A stretch of 64,000 nucleotides of DNA from Ceratobasidium sp. AG-K (GCA_037039685.1 JAWNGF010000007.1:620001-684000); one strand, 5' to 3'. Counted from the stretch's first letter, positions 20,813-31,641 are shown. Translations and numbers: made by a program. Notes: a model not told the origin generated them from the sequence alone.

Positions 20813-22642
20813 ATGTTTCCGGGGCATTCCAATCATAGACCCTCTGGCTCGTGTGTGCCGATGGCGCTGTCCTCTACCCCATTGATGACGGGTATCTATG
20901 AAGGTCGAGTGGGAGGTAGCACGCTTATACCTCAATACCCCTCGTCCACAGTCTACCAGCATTCCCTGGATTGGCGTGACGCCCAGCTTGCGTACCCTGC
21001 GGCGCCGCATGCTCCAGGCGCAGGCTATGGTCTTGAGTCCCCGCATACATTTGCCGGTCTCTCTGACCCGCGACGTACTGCTGTTCCTCGGGCAACCTCC
21101 AGTGCCCCGCGTCCAGAGCAGCCACTTGTTTTTGATATTGCTTGCTCGATTGCGTCTAGCTCTCCCTACGGTATTTGTCCAGACATGCCCGCTTTCCATG
21201 CTCCGTTGAGCCCGACTCCTGCCCCCTATGTTCCGCCTGCCCCCTATGCTCCGCCTCAGTTGATTGTTGATCGCCCGGAGCTAGACGCTGCCGACTTTAT
21301 AGCGCGTCCGGCGAGTCCTACGGGGACTCTGATTGACGGCTCCGACTCTCCAGCTGCAAGCAACCATTCAAGCGTAGATCGTATTGCCGACTACCTAGCC
21401 AATACACACGTTGGTTCACCTGCCCCTGTGTCTCCTCCTTGGTCCCCTGTTAATCCGGCGCATTATGTCCCTCCCCCTTCCTTAGCGGAACAGTTTCCCC
21501 ACACTCCCCAGCCATTCCCCGCGTACGCGCCCCCAACACCCAGTCCTGGGGCCATGCCCAACCATTATCTGCAGCCCGGTTACCCCTTGCCGACCCAGCC
21601 TCTGTATCATCCACCAGCGCACCAGCCCTATCAATACGCCCCCCCCCAGCCCCAGTGTCCCTACGGTCCTCAGTGGCGGTTGCCCGCGCCCGCCCCTGTG
21701 GTTGCCCCGGTAGCACAGCCCGGTGACTTCTTCAACAATCAAAAGGGCTTCGTGGCAATGATCAAGAGTGTGGCGGATGGTCTGAAAGATATGAAGCTGG
21801 TGGACGGAAATTATTTAACATGGTCGCGTCGTGTCTGGGACTCACTTAGCGTGCGAGAGCTCTCACAGTACATTGACGCCGCAGTCATTCCGCCGCATCC
21901 TCTCGATGAGGAGGCCTTTCGCCTTTGGCGTTTCCGGGAGGGCCTGGTCTGCGAGGTGATTGTCAACGCGCTTGACCCCAGTCAGTACCCGTATGTGGAG
22001 GACAATCTTTCAGCAGCTTCGGTCTGGAGGGTGCTACGCAAGATTCACGCACCTTTGACAGAAAGCCATGCTGGCGCCATCCGTTCGCAGATTCAGTTGT
22101 TGCGGATGCCCGAGGGTGCCTCTATTGAGGAGCACATGACAAAACTCAAGCATCTCTTTACTGAGATGAGTATGCTTGGTCAACCTATGCCAGATGGAGA
22201 TCAACGGCACACGCTACTCACGAGTCTTCCGCCCTCTTGGAGGCAGACCGTCCTCAACATGGAGCTGGATCCGAAGCCGTTGGCCGAGACCATCGTCGGT
22301 ATCCGTAGTGTTGCTTGTCGTCTCGAATTAGAGTCCTCGTTGCATTCATCCCGCCCGAATCCAGGGGCTACCACGTTTGCTGCTCAGAGCAACCCTTCCC
22401 GCCCTCGTAACCTCTGCTATGACTGCTGTCAGCCTGGCCATTCGATCGGTTCTGGGTCCTGTCCAGTGTCCATGAAGCGGATTGCGACCTTTGGCAGTGA
22501 CCACGCAAACGAATGGCGCAGGGACGGCAAGAAGGACTCCCGTGGAGACAAGCCCAAGCCCAAGGACGATGCCACGCCTGCGCCAGGTGCCTCGGCGACC
22601 GGCAATCAGCAGCCCCTCCAGAGACGGCCAAGGCATCCCTAG
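20813..22642 (+). CDS. copia gag
   Basis: From the ATG at 20813, a long Pro/Ala/Tyr-rich N-terminal region precedes a gag core of the copia type (DGNYLTWSRRVWDSL, then EEHMTKLKHLFTEM and LLTSLPPSWRQTVLNME). A zinc-knuckle-like CYDCCQPGHSIGSGSC follows near 22410; its last spacing is six residues rather than the usual four, so it is atypical. The frame ends at 22640-22642, while protease lies one frame back and overlaps. That could be programmed frameshifting or, because gag and pol read-through join naturally near 22620, a small deletion. Confidence 0.88.
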   Translation: MFPGHSNHRPSGSCVPMALSSTPLMTGIYEGRVGGSTLIPQYPSSTVYQHSLDWRDAQLAYPAAPHAPGAGYGLESPHTFAGLSDPRRTAVPRATSSAPRPEQPLVFDIACSIASSSPYGICPDMPAFHAPLSPTPAPYVPPAPYAPPQLIVDRPELDAADFIARPASPTGTLIDGSDSPAASNHSSVDRIADYLANTHVGSPAPVSPPWSPVNPAHYVPPPSLAEQFPHTPQPFPAYAPPTPSPGAMPNHYLQPGYPLPTQPLYHPPAHQPYQYAPPQPQCPYGPQWRLPAPAPVVAPVAQPGDFFNNQKGFVAMIKSVADGLKDMKLVDGNYLTWSRRVWDSLSVRELSQYIDAAVIPPHPLDEEAFRLWRFREGLVCEVIVNALDPSQYPYVEDNLSAASVWRVLRKIHAPLTESHAGAIRSQIQLLRMPEGASIEEHMTKLKHLFTEMSMLGQPMPDGDQRHTLLTSLPPSWRQTVLNMELDPKPLAETIVGIRSVACRLELESSLHSSRPNPGATTFAAQSNPSRPRNLCYDCCQPGHSIGSGSCPVSMKRIATFGSDHANEWRRDGKKDSRGDKPKPKDDATPAPGASATGNQQPLQRRPRHP

Positions 22643-25600
22643 TTAAGGTGTCTACCTGGTCCTCGTCGGTTCCCGGTTGGGCCGATGAGGCGACGGCTAT
22701 GACCGCGAGCGTTGAAGACGATTCGGGCTTCATCATTGTTGATTCCGGGACTTCCCATCACCTGGTCAACCAACGGGCATTCTTTGTCAATTACCAAGAG
22801 TTTGGCACGCATGAGCGACCTACCATTAGTGGACTCTACGAGGATCGGAAGGGATTTGCGCTGGGCGTTGGCGACGTGGCGATCCCCACTTTGTTGCCAC
22901 AAGGACTTATATGGTGTTACCTACCCGATGCCTACTTTGTGCCTGACGCTGGGAGGACCCTTCTCTCTACTTGGAGACTGATGGCTGCTGGAGGCGTTGT
23001 CGAATGGAACCCTTATGGCACTACCCCAGTGAAGGGCCCTGATTCCTCGCTTATAGGCATTGCCTGGCCCTCGAATGGAGTGTGGCGAATTCCTGTTTTG
23101 CTGGAACCCCTGTCCATCGAGGCGAATTCGGCAGTGGCTGCCTCGTCAATCAACGAAGCGGTACTTTGGCATTGACGCTTTGGACATCTGGGCACGTCCA
23201 ACCTTTCAAAACTTGCTTCTGGTTCGCTAGTACATGGTCTCCCGGATTCCCTGGTTCGTCTCGCCGAATGTGACAAATGCGCCCTTGCCAAGGCTACTCG
23301 CTCTGCATTCCCCATCTCGGACTCCCATGCGTCTGCGCCGCTGGAGCTGGTTCACTCCGACCTGTCTGGTCCCTTCCCTACCGCGGTCGGTGGCGCCCGC
23401 TACTGGATGGTCCTGCTCGACGATGCGACTCGCTATCTCTGGGTCTGCGTTCTCAAATCAAAATCCCAAGCTTTTGACGCCTTCCGAACATGGCACAAGC
23501 GAGTGACCACCCAGACTGGTCGGGTACTGAAGACGATCCGCTCTGACAATGGCGGCGAGTACCTCTCTGACCAATGGACCGAGTACCTTGCTGATTCAGG
23601 CATTGCCCACCAGACCTCGACACCTCACAGCTCCCAGCAGAATGGTTGAGCTGAGCGCGAGCATCGAAGTCTGAAGGAACGGGTTAGGGCAATGCTGATT
23701 GATGCGGGTCTGTCTGTGGGTTGGTGGGCTGAGTGTGTTCATACTGCGGTGTACATCATGAATCGATCCCCTCATTCCGCGCTCAATGTCGTCCCTTTTG
23801 AGGCTTGGACTGGTATTCGCCCTTCTGTCTCCCAGCTCCGAATCTTTGGCTCCAAGTGCTTTGCGGCCAACACGTCAGGAAGCGCCAAGGCCCTCGAGCC
23901 CCGTTCGATCGAATGCCAGTTCCTCGGCTATGATGAGATGGCAAAGGCCTGGAGGCTGCGCATGAAAGGTTTGGTCAAAGTCCTTCGCTGTCGGGACGTG
24001 GTCTTTCACGAGTCGTCGAGCTTAGGTGCGTGCCCTGCGGAGTCGTTCCCACTGGATGAACTGGAAGGTGCCTTCCTTCCCTCGTCGCAGGAGGGGGTGG
24101 GGGAGACGGTCTCTGGCTCCGAGTCACAGGAAGTCGATGAGATCGTGCCGATATCTGGACAACATGTGGCTGGTCAAGTGGGAGACGATGATGAACCTGT
24201 GCCTGTGGATTTACTGGATCGACCCATTGAACCAGACTGGACCAAGAAGGCGTCGTCGCTACTGCCTGAAGTTGAGGCAAAGCTTCCTCGGCGATCAACC
24301 CGCGAGCGTAGACCCACGTGGAAGATGCGTGATGGCACTTCTGCGTCAGTCGTTATTGTCCCTCCAGCCCCGTCTACATACCGGCAGATGCTGAAGGACC
24401 CACTCGCCAGCGATTGGCAGCGCAGTACCCTGGCCGAGTTTGAATCTTGGAAGGATCTTGGTGTCTACAGCGTGGTCAGTGCACCAAAAGGACGTCGATG
24501 TCTTGGAACCAAACCCGTCTACATGTGCAAGACGAATGCCGACGGCACTATTGATCGACTCAAGGTCCGTTATGTCGTACTCGGGAACTTGCAGAAGGAA
24601 GGCCTGGACTATGGGGAGACTTCATCACCAACGGCACGACCCAAGACCTTGAAACTTATGGTCAGCATTGGCACCGAGAAGGACTGGGAAATCCACCAAA
24701 TGGACGTGAAGACGGCGTTCCTGCATGCCGAGGTCGATCGCAAGATCTATCTTCGCATCCCGGACGGATTCCCAGACTCCAAGCTCCCACCCGATGTTTC
24801 TCGTGACAAGCTCGCGCTGCGTCTACACAAGGCAGTCTATGGCCTGAAGCAAGCGGGCTATCTCTGGATGCGTCATGCCATGAAGGTTTTCATTTGCGTC
24901 GGGTTTACTCAGTCAGCTTACGACCGTTGCTTGTTTTTCAAAGACCTCAATGACTGCGGTCGTGTCTGGGTTCTTGTCTATGTCGACGACTTTACGATCC
25001 TGCGCCTACCCCGGAGCTATGACCGCATCTAAGGCACTCCTATCCGAGGCGTTCCAGCTCAAGGACTTGGGCGAGGTCAGGCAGATTCTGGGACTCGAGA
25101 TCGAGCGCGACCGCAAGACGGGCACGACGAGACTTCTGCAGCGGAAATATGTGCGAAACCTGCTGAAAGAGTTGGGCCTTGAAGACTGCAAACCCGTCTA
25201 CTCACCGATGGAGGCTGGTTTACAGCTCCCCGTTCATGGCTCAGACGTTGGCGAGGTTCCTCTGAGTGTGGAGGATGCAAACTTCATGCGCGACAAGTCG
25301 TATAGCAGGATCCTTGGCTCTTTAAACTGGCTCGCGAACGGTTCTCGACCCGACATCTCCTTTGCTTGCTCGTTCCTTGGTCAGCATGCAAAACTCCCTG
25401 GTCCGTTACATTGGTCTGCGCTGATGCGTGTGGTTCGCTATTTACGGACTACTTATGACTCGGGTATTGTTTACACTCGTGGCAGCAGACTCCATCTCGT
25501 GGGCTACTCGGATAGCGATCATGGTGGAGACACTCGTGACTTTGTTTCCTACACGGGTTACGTATTCACTCTCGCCGGAGGCGCCATCTCGCACAAGGCG

Positions 25601-25984
25601 ATCAAGCAACAGTGTGTCTCAAAGTCGTCGGCTGAGGCCGAGTACGCCGCGCTATACGAGTGTGCTACTCAATCTGTCTGGCTGAGGCGATTGGCAACCA
25701 ATTTCCAGCTTGATATGTCAAAGCCCTTTGATATTCGCATGGACTCTCAGTCGGCAATGAAGATGGCTCTTAGCGAGGGCTTTAGTGGTCGAACCAAGCA
25801 CGTTTCAATCAATTTTCACTACTCGTGTGCACTCGTCCGTAGCGGGGATATCGAGCTGACCTGGGTCCCTGGCGCGGAGAATGTTGCCAACATTTGCACG
25901 AAGGCTTTGCCTAGGCCTAGGTTTAACGAGCTGCTCGCTCTGCTCCGCTTCGGGATATCATACAGTAAACCGGCCTCGACTTGA
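22513..25984 (+). pseudogene. copia pol (protease, integrase, RT, RNase H), interrupted
   Basis: Protease has IIVDSGTSHHLV. The integrase zinc region follows (LWH, FGHLG, CDKCALAKA); its core has VHSDLSGP, IRSDNGGEYLS and the Glu of AEREHR. Reverse transcriptase has EIHQMDVKTAFLHAEV, AVYGLKQAGYLWM and YVDD. RNase H has GYSDSDHGGD, SKSSAEAEYAAL and DSQSAMKMA, and the stop is at 25982. TGA codons at 23173-23175 and 23647-23649 stand where copia pol normally has Arg, consistent with CGA to TGA. Just after YVDD, near 25005, the frame shifts. These three lesions make it non-functional. Confidence 0.93.
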
Positions 25985-26167
25985 TGCCTTTGCTGCCGCT
26001 TCTTACGTTTTTGTCTCTGGTTTTGTCCCTTTTGTTTTTTTTTTCTTTCTTTCTTTGTTTTTCTTTGTTCTCTTTGCGCTCTTTCTCTTTCTTTTTTCTG
26101 TCTCTCTTTTTCGCTTCATTGGGGTTGTGAAGTCCGTTCTTAGGTGCGTTCGGACTTCAAGTGGGAG
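25985..26167 (+). other. copia 3' untranslated, pyrimidine tract and PPT
   Basis: A T/C-rich run (about 26030-26115) follows the pol stop. AAGTGGGAG directly before the right LTR is a plausible polypurine tract for plus-strand priming. Confidence 0.6.
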
Positions 26168-26438
26168 TGTCGTAGCATAGAGAGACAGGTCACATGACCG
26201 GATCTCACGCACGGGCGCGTCTCCTATTCCGCGCCCTATTTCAGACTCACACCCCTATTGGGGTTTCCTCAGTTGGCTTCGTCTATCACGCTGCCCGCTG
26301 AGGTATGTTTCGTCTTTCATGTTTCTCTCGTAGTACCTGTCTCACACTGTACCTTAGATACATTGTTCTGCAGGTAATACAAGTTGGCTTCGTCTATCAC
26401 GCTGCCCGCTGAGATACATTGTTCTGCAGCGTTCAACA
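26168..26438 (+). repeat. Right LTR of the copia element
   Basis: 271 bp, identical in length to the left LTR. The four differences I see lie in the last third: CGAGT/CAAGT, TTTGTC/TTCGTC, CCTGC/CCCGC and GAGAGAC/GAGATAC. Three are CpG transitions. It is followed by the CTTTG duplication. Confidence 0.95.
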
Positions 26439-26443
26439 CTTTG

Positions 26444-27439
26444 GACACACATCGACCTTGTTTATAATCACTCATCGATTCGAAAATATGTAGACCGAGC
26501 AAAGGTTACTTTGTCTCGAACGGCAAACCTCCCTTTAGATGTTCACATTCGAGCACCCAGCCCCCCAGACCCTAGTTATGCGCGATGGCTTTTATTCACA
26601 TTCATGACTTCTATCGCAGCGCGCACAAAATCTTTGGAAGTGATCACACCTGCAACCTCCAGCGAGTTTGATGACGACTTGTTTGACCATCTATTTAAAA
26701 TATTTTCACCAGCCAAGTTGCTCCAGTTTGGGATTATTGACTATGCTTATTACACGCCGGGCTACATGCGCCCCTGGAATGGTGATGACGACAATGACAA
26801 CGAGTATCAGTGCCTCCGTTTATCCTCGGATGTCTTTGAGAGCTTCCTGCTTCCCGTTAGAATCCTCAGACTAGATGGATTATATCCTCACTGGTCTAGT
26901 CAAGCGTACCATGGCTGGTAGAGCTCCGCCTCGAGAATCCTCAGCTATCATTTACTTACACTCTGTAGGGCTATTGATGATGTATCAACTCTAGTTAGGC
27001 AGGATGGCACACCAGGTGTATCTTGGGGAACTGAAGCGCTCGACTTGGTGATTGCGCGGGTCGGGGCAACTGGATTTACTTCTATCGATTATTCACACCG
27101 GCTCAAAACAGCGACGAGTTACTGTGAATTTCTATGACAACCCAGACTTTTCGAATCCCGATATCACCATCACCAAATTCCTGAAGAATTCAAACATTAC
27201 AAAACTTTGCCTCCGCGAACTCGACGTACCTATTGATATTGATGATCTCTTTTGCCTGCTCCCTCATCTTCGAGTTTTAGCCCTCACTGGAAAGTATGTT
27301 GCGGATGTGCTAGGTCCATTCGCCGCTGACTCCCAACTCAACAATCCACCAACCGACCTTGATGCCCTTTACATAGAGGAGGCCCGCTTTGGCATGAATA
27401 GTTTAAGCTTATTGGCCAAGGTTTGCTCACCTCGGATTG
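26444..27439 (+). pseudogene. F-box protein gene, 3' part, with frameshifts
   Basis: The frame resumes after the retrotransposon with THIDLVYNHSSIRKYVDRA and continues through RILRLDGLYPHWSS. Two further breaks follow. Near 26917 the family pattern HGLVELRLE is only readable after a one-base change, and near 27040 the continuation LDLLLSIIHTGSKQRRVTVNFYDNPD is in another frame. The leucine-rich part (ITKLCLRELDVPIDIDDLFCLLPHLRVLALTGKY) then runs to about 27430, where it meets the end of the gene on the opposite strand. It would have been the substrate-binding region. The breaks suggest decay beyond the insertion itself, although some could be unrecognised introns. Confidence 0.75.
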
Positions 27440-29418
27440 TTATTCTGTTGCCGCTGGCACAGATGGCGATGGAAGGGGGGCCCGGGAGGTAGATGAGGTC
27501 GAAGCGGGCGATGCAGCGACACCGACTTGCGGCGCGCTCACCGATGATGACGTTGCAACTGGCGTACCAGCACCAGTTGTTACAGCGACAACTTCGTACA
27601 ATCAATGTCGTGTCAATTTTGTGGTTCAATGTCGGATATTCAAAGGCACTTACCTCCCTCATCGCGGCTGCTCATACTCATGTCGGCTTCGTAGCCTTCG
27701 CCAGCCGTGGATTCGTTTGCACCATCGGTCGTCGACTGTGATGGTGTCACGCGCGGGACCTACATTTCGATAAAAATGCACATATACAATACAATACGCG
27801 ACGGTGACTTACCTGCGTTAGCGGCCATGGGCTTTGATCGTTCGCTTCATCTTCCGCCGCGGAGGCCTGTGTATCCTGGCTTGGTGGAGTTGCGGTGTCC
27901 AAGGCGGTGTCGAGGCTGGCTGCATTGTCAGCATCCTCGGCCTCCGTGTCAACGGGCACATCCTCGGCGACAAGTGTCGATTCGCGAACACCACTTATCG
28001 CACTTGCGCGCCGTGCTCGCCAATCACGCGGGATCGCCAACGATGGCATGCTGACGGTGGCGCTGGCTGATGTGCCGGGAGGTGAAGAACGCGGTGGCGA
28101 TTGGTGCACAGGCGCTGGGCCCGTGTCGTTGGTCGTCATGTCAGCATCGTCCCTGGGGCGTTCAGGCACGAGCTGTGGTCGTCGACGCGTTGTGCCAGTC
28201 GATACCACAGACCTTCTGGGCAACCGTGCGGAGGAAGTCGACAGTCGCTCGCGGGAAGCCGATGGTGCTGCCAAGACCGGTTTCGACGGTGCCGCCCTCG
28301 TTGACGAAGGGCCTGCCCCCGCGACGGATGAAACTCTCGTCGATGCGGGTACCGTACGACGTCTCTTCGATGGTTGTCCATCCCTTGTTGCATCGTTCGT
28401 CACCTCCGCACTCGTCGCGACAAATTTCCGGACGCGCCCAGGGCGTGAAGCAGCGTCCTCCATAACAGCCGGTTGCTCTTCCTCGTCCACATTACTGGTC
28501 GATACTTTGCCCTTACCCTTTCCCTTGCCCTTTCCCTTTCCCTTTTTCGTGCCCTTCGTCGAAGGCCCTGCCCCAGACAACTCCACGGCAGTACTTGCGC
28601 CCTCCTCACTTGTCGCCGGTGCTTTTCCCTTCGACTTGCCCTTTGATTTTCCCGACGAGGCTTGCGTGTCGGTGGGAACGCCACCTCCTACACTGTCCGA
28701 AGGCTCTTCTTCGGTGTTGCTTGCCAGAAGATGGCGGTCCAGAAGGTGGTTCCAGTCACGCGAGAGGTGCCACCATACCGGCTTCGGTAGCGAAGGGTCG
28801 ACCATGTTAAAACTCGCAGATTGATTGCCGTGATGTTTGCTCCAGTCCGCAACGACCTGTCGCCAGATACTTGCATACTCTTCAAGAGGATTTTGCAACG
28901 CATACGCGTAGTCTTCGGTATGTATCCACAGTATGGGCTCCGTGCTATACGTTAGGTGCCCTTGTTGTGAAATCATATGTGGGCGTAGGAATTGATTGAA
29001 CTTACCCGCCGCGCCATGACTCGTCAGCCTCAAAAAACATCCCAACAATGCCGGTGATGACCATTCGTTCAAAATGCATATCGCCATAGTCACTGAGGTC
29101 CCAGAAGCCAGCTTGCATGTGGTTCCGCGACTGGCCGCGAAGGGACGCGACCAGACCGTCCATGCGAACGTTACGCCAAAACTCGTCCGTCGAATTCTCG
29201 TACAGTGGCTTAATATACTTGCCGTTCCTGTAGAACTGGAACCATGTAATTGTCCGCACGCGAGCTATTGGTATTCGGGACATCGTCATTCTTTGTCACG
29301 CGGTGTGTTCATGGTATCACTTACATTGACCTTTTTCGAGAGGTGGTGCGTTCAGTTCCGGCACCAGCAACATACTCTCAGGCACGTTGCCGAAGTTGTC
29401 AAGCTGTTCTAGTGACAT
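27440..29418 (-). CDS. RFTS-like (DNMT1 replication-foci-like) domain protein, long form
   Basis: My model has five exons (29418-29325, 29264-29006, 28944-27813, 27759-27654, 27591-27440), giving 580 aa with all phases consistent. After MSLEQLDNFG comes a ~200-residue domain: RVRTITWFQFYRNG, FERMVITGIVG, WRGG-TEPILWIHTEDYAYALQNPLEEYASIW, PVWWHLSRDWNHLLD. The order resembles the RFTS/DNMT1-RFD domain (R-x-L-x-x-F at the start, GG-x-x-hydrophobic-T-x-x-x-Y-L-P-x-x-Y near the end). A disordered tail follows with KGKGKGKGKGKGK near 28520-28550, a PSKRRRT nuclear-signal-like motif and Ser/Ala/Thr-rich sequence. No methyltransferase motifs are present. It is divergent to a paralogue at 29914. Role inferred: chromatin or nuclear binding; unproven. 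Confidence 0.68.
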
Positions 29419-29913
29419 CGTGTGCAAATAAAAATAAAATAAGCACCGATCGGTGATGTTGGTGATGGGGAGCAGGAGCGTGTTTCAGCAGGCACGTGAT
29501 GGGATTTCTCTCTTGACCGTGCCTGCGTTACCTCTGTGTGGACAACTTGCTTTCCTACTTCTTTTTCCGATTGTTGGGTCTACGTAGACTCCGAGCGGTT
29601 TGACCTTGTGTTCATGTAGCTCGTTAAAGATGTATTCAAAAAAATAAAAATAAAATAAAATAAAATAAAATAAATCAGCAGGCACGTGATAGTCTCGAAA
29701 AGTCATGTGATAAGACGCGTACCTAGTACCAGTGAATCTTGTTGTTGTACCCCTGTACTCATCGTTTGGCGTCGGTCATTGTGTTGTAACTGTTTTTAAT
29801 ATATCTCTAAACCATAACTGCATGTAAGGGCGTTACTGTGTCTACGACCGTGTCGCAACGACCTAACCGTGCTTCGTGTTCACTATAAACAACAGCTAAC
29901 AGCTACAACAGAA
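29419..29913. promoter_or_regulatory. Shared promoter of the RFTS-like pair
   Basis: This 495-bp region between the divergent start codons contains two exact copies of TCAGCAGGCACGTGAT (29485-29500 and 29675-29690). Each holds a CACGTG core, the usual target of bHLH-type factors. Beside the second copy is an (AAAAT)n microsatellite at about 29639-29674. The arrangement suggests joint regulation. Confidence 0.55.
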
Positions 29914-30829
29914 ATGGACGCAGAACAGACGCCACTCGGTACAAGTCGTCAGTCGCCGGATGTGGAGATTACGCTATTGCAGGAGGAGCAGCTTTTCCTC
30001 GGGCCAACCGATCGTAAGTGCGCTAATATATGGTATTGAATGACTAACATTCATATTATTGTAGGTTTCCCTCGTGTCCTTACCCTCTTTGAGTTTCGTC
30101 GCGACGGTGTACCTGTTGCGCTGAACAGAGAGATGGTGTTTCAGGGTCGACTTGACCGGCTCGAGATCGTTGGCGTCGTCGGAACGATTATCGGCAAGGA
30201 GGGTCTGTTTGCCCAGTGTGGTTGGTTCGGCAATCACGACCTCGACTGGTTTTGGTGCCGCATCGATACTATCCGTGCAATAGAAGTCCGAAGAGACCAT
30301 CGTTTCCGTGGCGGGTAAGTGATATACCTTTAACAACTGATCCTCACAATCAAATCAGTTATATACGATAACATCTTATTCAAACGACAGTGACTACTGT
30401 GTTTGGCTGGACACGGCCCACGGCGACTACGCGATGCTTCTTCCACACAAGAACTTCATTGATTTATGGGAAGAGTCACTCCATGCCCTCGGTAGATACT
30501 GGCATGCGGCAAAATTCCAGCTATGGCCACCATGTGGTGCTCGTCCATCGTGGTGGGATGACCACTGGCGTGACAGCTGGCCATTTGATAAGTCGTCGAA
30601 TAGTACATCCATGCCAATGGACGTTGACGATCGTACTGGGCAAGGTCACACAACGGGTATGACAGACAGTACCACGACGAGGCGGCCATGGCTACGCCTT
30701 GGTTCACGTGCTGACAACCGACACCCAGGCGAGCCACGTGCGCACCTGCACCAGCGTGATCCATGGATTATTGTCCCCGACACCGGCCTGTTGCCAACAC
30801 GTGGCAACCATGGTGAAACAGCATCGTGA
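29914..30829 (+). CDS. RFTS-like domain protein, short form
   Basis: Three exons (29914-30013, 30065-30314, 30391-30829) give 262 aa with consistent phases. The protein starts MDAEQTPLGTS and contains RVLTLFEFRRDGVPV, LEIVGVVGTIIG, WFGNHDLDWFW and HRFRGGDYCVWLDTAHGDYAMLLP, with the tail WWDDHWRDSW. These align block by block with the long-form neighbour on the other strand. Both introns sit at the same places in the domain with the same phases (1 and 2). It lacks the neighbour's basic, repetitive tail. The last ~60 residues are polar. The RFTS relationship is my inference from pattern memory; the paralogy with its neighbour is visible directly. Confidence 0.7.
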
Positions 30830-31000
30830 ATGGTGTGTTAGCTGGTATATGATAAGAACTCTCCCGTTGGTTGTTGCTCGTCGGCTGTCACTATCTATTT
30901 GCGCTTACTCTATCGCTATGTTGTGTCTCATTTTTTCACCTTCTTTTCACAAAAGAATGATGAATATATATTGTACGAAGTGCTTGATGTTGGTCATTTG
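30830..31000. other. 3' flank, nothing recognised
   Basis: T-rich sequence after the short RFTS-like gene, before a MITE-like element. No gene is seen. Confidence 0.4.
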
Positions 31001-31195
31001 CTTTACCAAAAAGAAGAAATCTCGTTTGGCTCGTGAGGTCCCGTAATGCAAAGCGCTCAAGAGGCAAACCAGCAAAAGGCTTGTTCCGGCTCGTAAGGCC
31101 TTGTGAGCCCTCAGGAACTGTCACAAGCTCCACGAGAAAGTCTCAGTCATCACGAGAGCTTGCAACCTAAACGAGACATTAGATATTTGGTAGAG
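31001..31195. repeat. MITE-like element with CTTTACCAAA.../CTCTACCAAA ends
   Basis: The left end reads CTTTACCAAAAAGAAGAAAT then CTCGTTTGGCTCG. The right end, read inward, gives CTCTACCAAATATCTAATGT then CTCGTTTAGGTTG. The inverted ends match those of the larger element at 31404-31641. No coding capacity. Confidence 0.65.
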
Positions 31196-31403
31196 CATGG
31201 TCTATAGGCGTTGCTTGCTTGCGCGACGTGCTTGTAGTGATATCATCAAAAGCATCAGTCTAATAGATGCCATAACACCCATGGCATATCTTTGTGGGCA
31301 ATACATGTAAGACTGGCTACCCAAGTGCATACATATCCAGCATCTGACATCCATTGGGCTGGTGTCTATCTGTTAATGCCAGCCGGTCATGTGGAAAAAA
31401 TTG

Positions 31404-31641
31404 CTCTACCAAATATCAAAAATCTTGTTTGGGTTGCTAGCGCTCGCAATGATGGGGAACCTCCCGTTGAGCTGGTGACAGCTCGTGAATGCTCACAAGG
31501 TGTTGCGAGGCGAAACGAGCCTTTTGCTCGTTTGTCTGCTGAGCGCTTTGGGAGTATCCCGAGCGTTCCGGAGACTGCCAAGATTGTCCCTGGCATTACG
31601 AGACCGCCCGAGCCAAATGAGATTACTCGTTTTTAGTAGAG
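31404..31641. repeat. MITE-like element, CpG-retaining family member
   Basis: Starts CTCTACCAAATATC, AATCTTGTTTGGGTTGC; the inward reading from the right is CTCTACTAAAAACG, AATCTCATTTGGCTCGGG. The interior matches 4165-4405 but keeps CpG. Short, non-coding and bounded by inverted repeats, so probably a non-autonomous DNA transposon. Target duplications are unclear. Confidence 0.7.

Larger units (their letters stand above)
20461..26438 (+). mobile_element. Full-length Ty1/copia LTR retrotransposon
   Basis: The 5978-bp element has two 271-bp LTRs beginning TGTCGTAGC and ending GTTCAACA, a 5-bp target duplication (CTTTG), gag, and pol in copia order (protease, integrase, reverse transcriptase, RNase H). 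It lies inside an F-box gene in the same orientation. The coding region is broken by two in-frame TGA codons, a frame change near 25005 and a gag-pol frame change, so this copy is probably non-autonomous. The LTRs differ at four positions by eye, three of them CpG-type transitions, which suggests a fairly young insertion that has been methylated. Confidence 0.96.

Noticed and set aside
27895..28824. 309-codon open frame on the plus strand
   Set aside because: It is exactly antisense to the large exon of the long RFTS-like gene, begins at a non-ATG codon and has no motif. The GC-rich coding strand explains it.
27440..31000. RFTS-like pair as cargo of a DNA transposon
   Set aside because: I looked for inverted ends and a target duplication around the pair and saw none, so mobility is not claimed.
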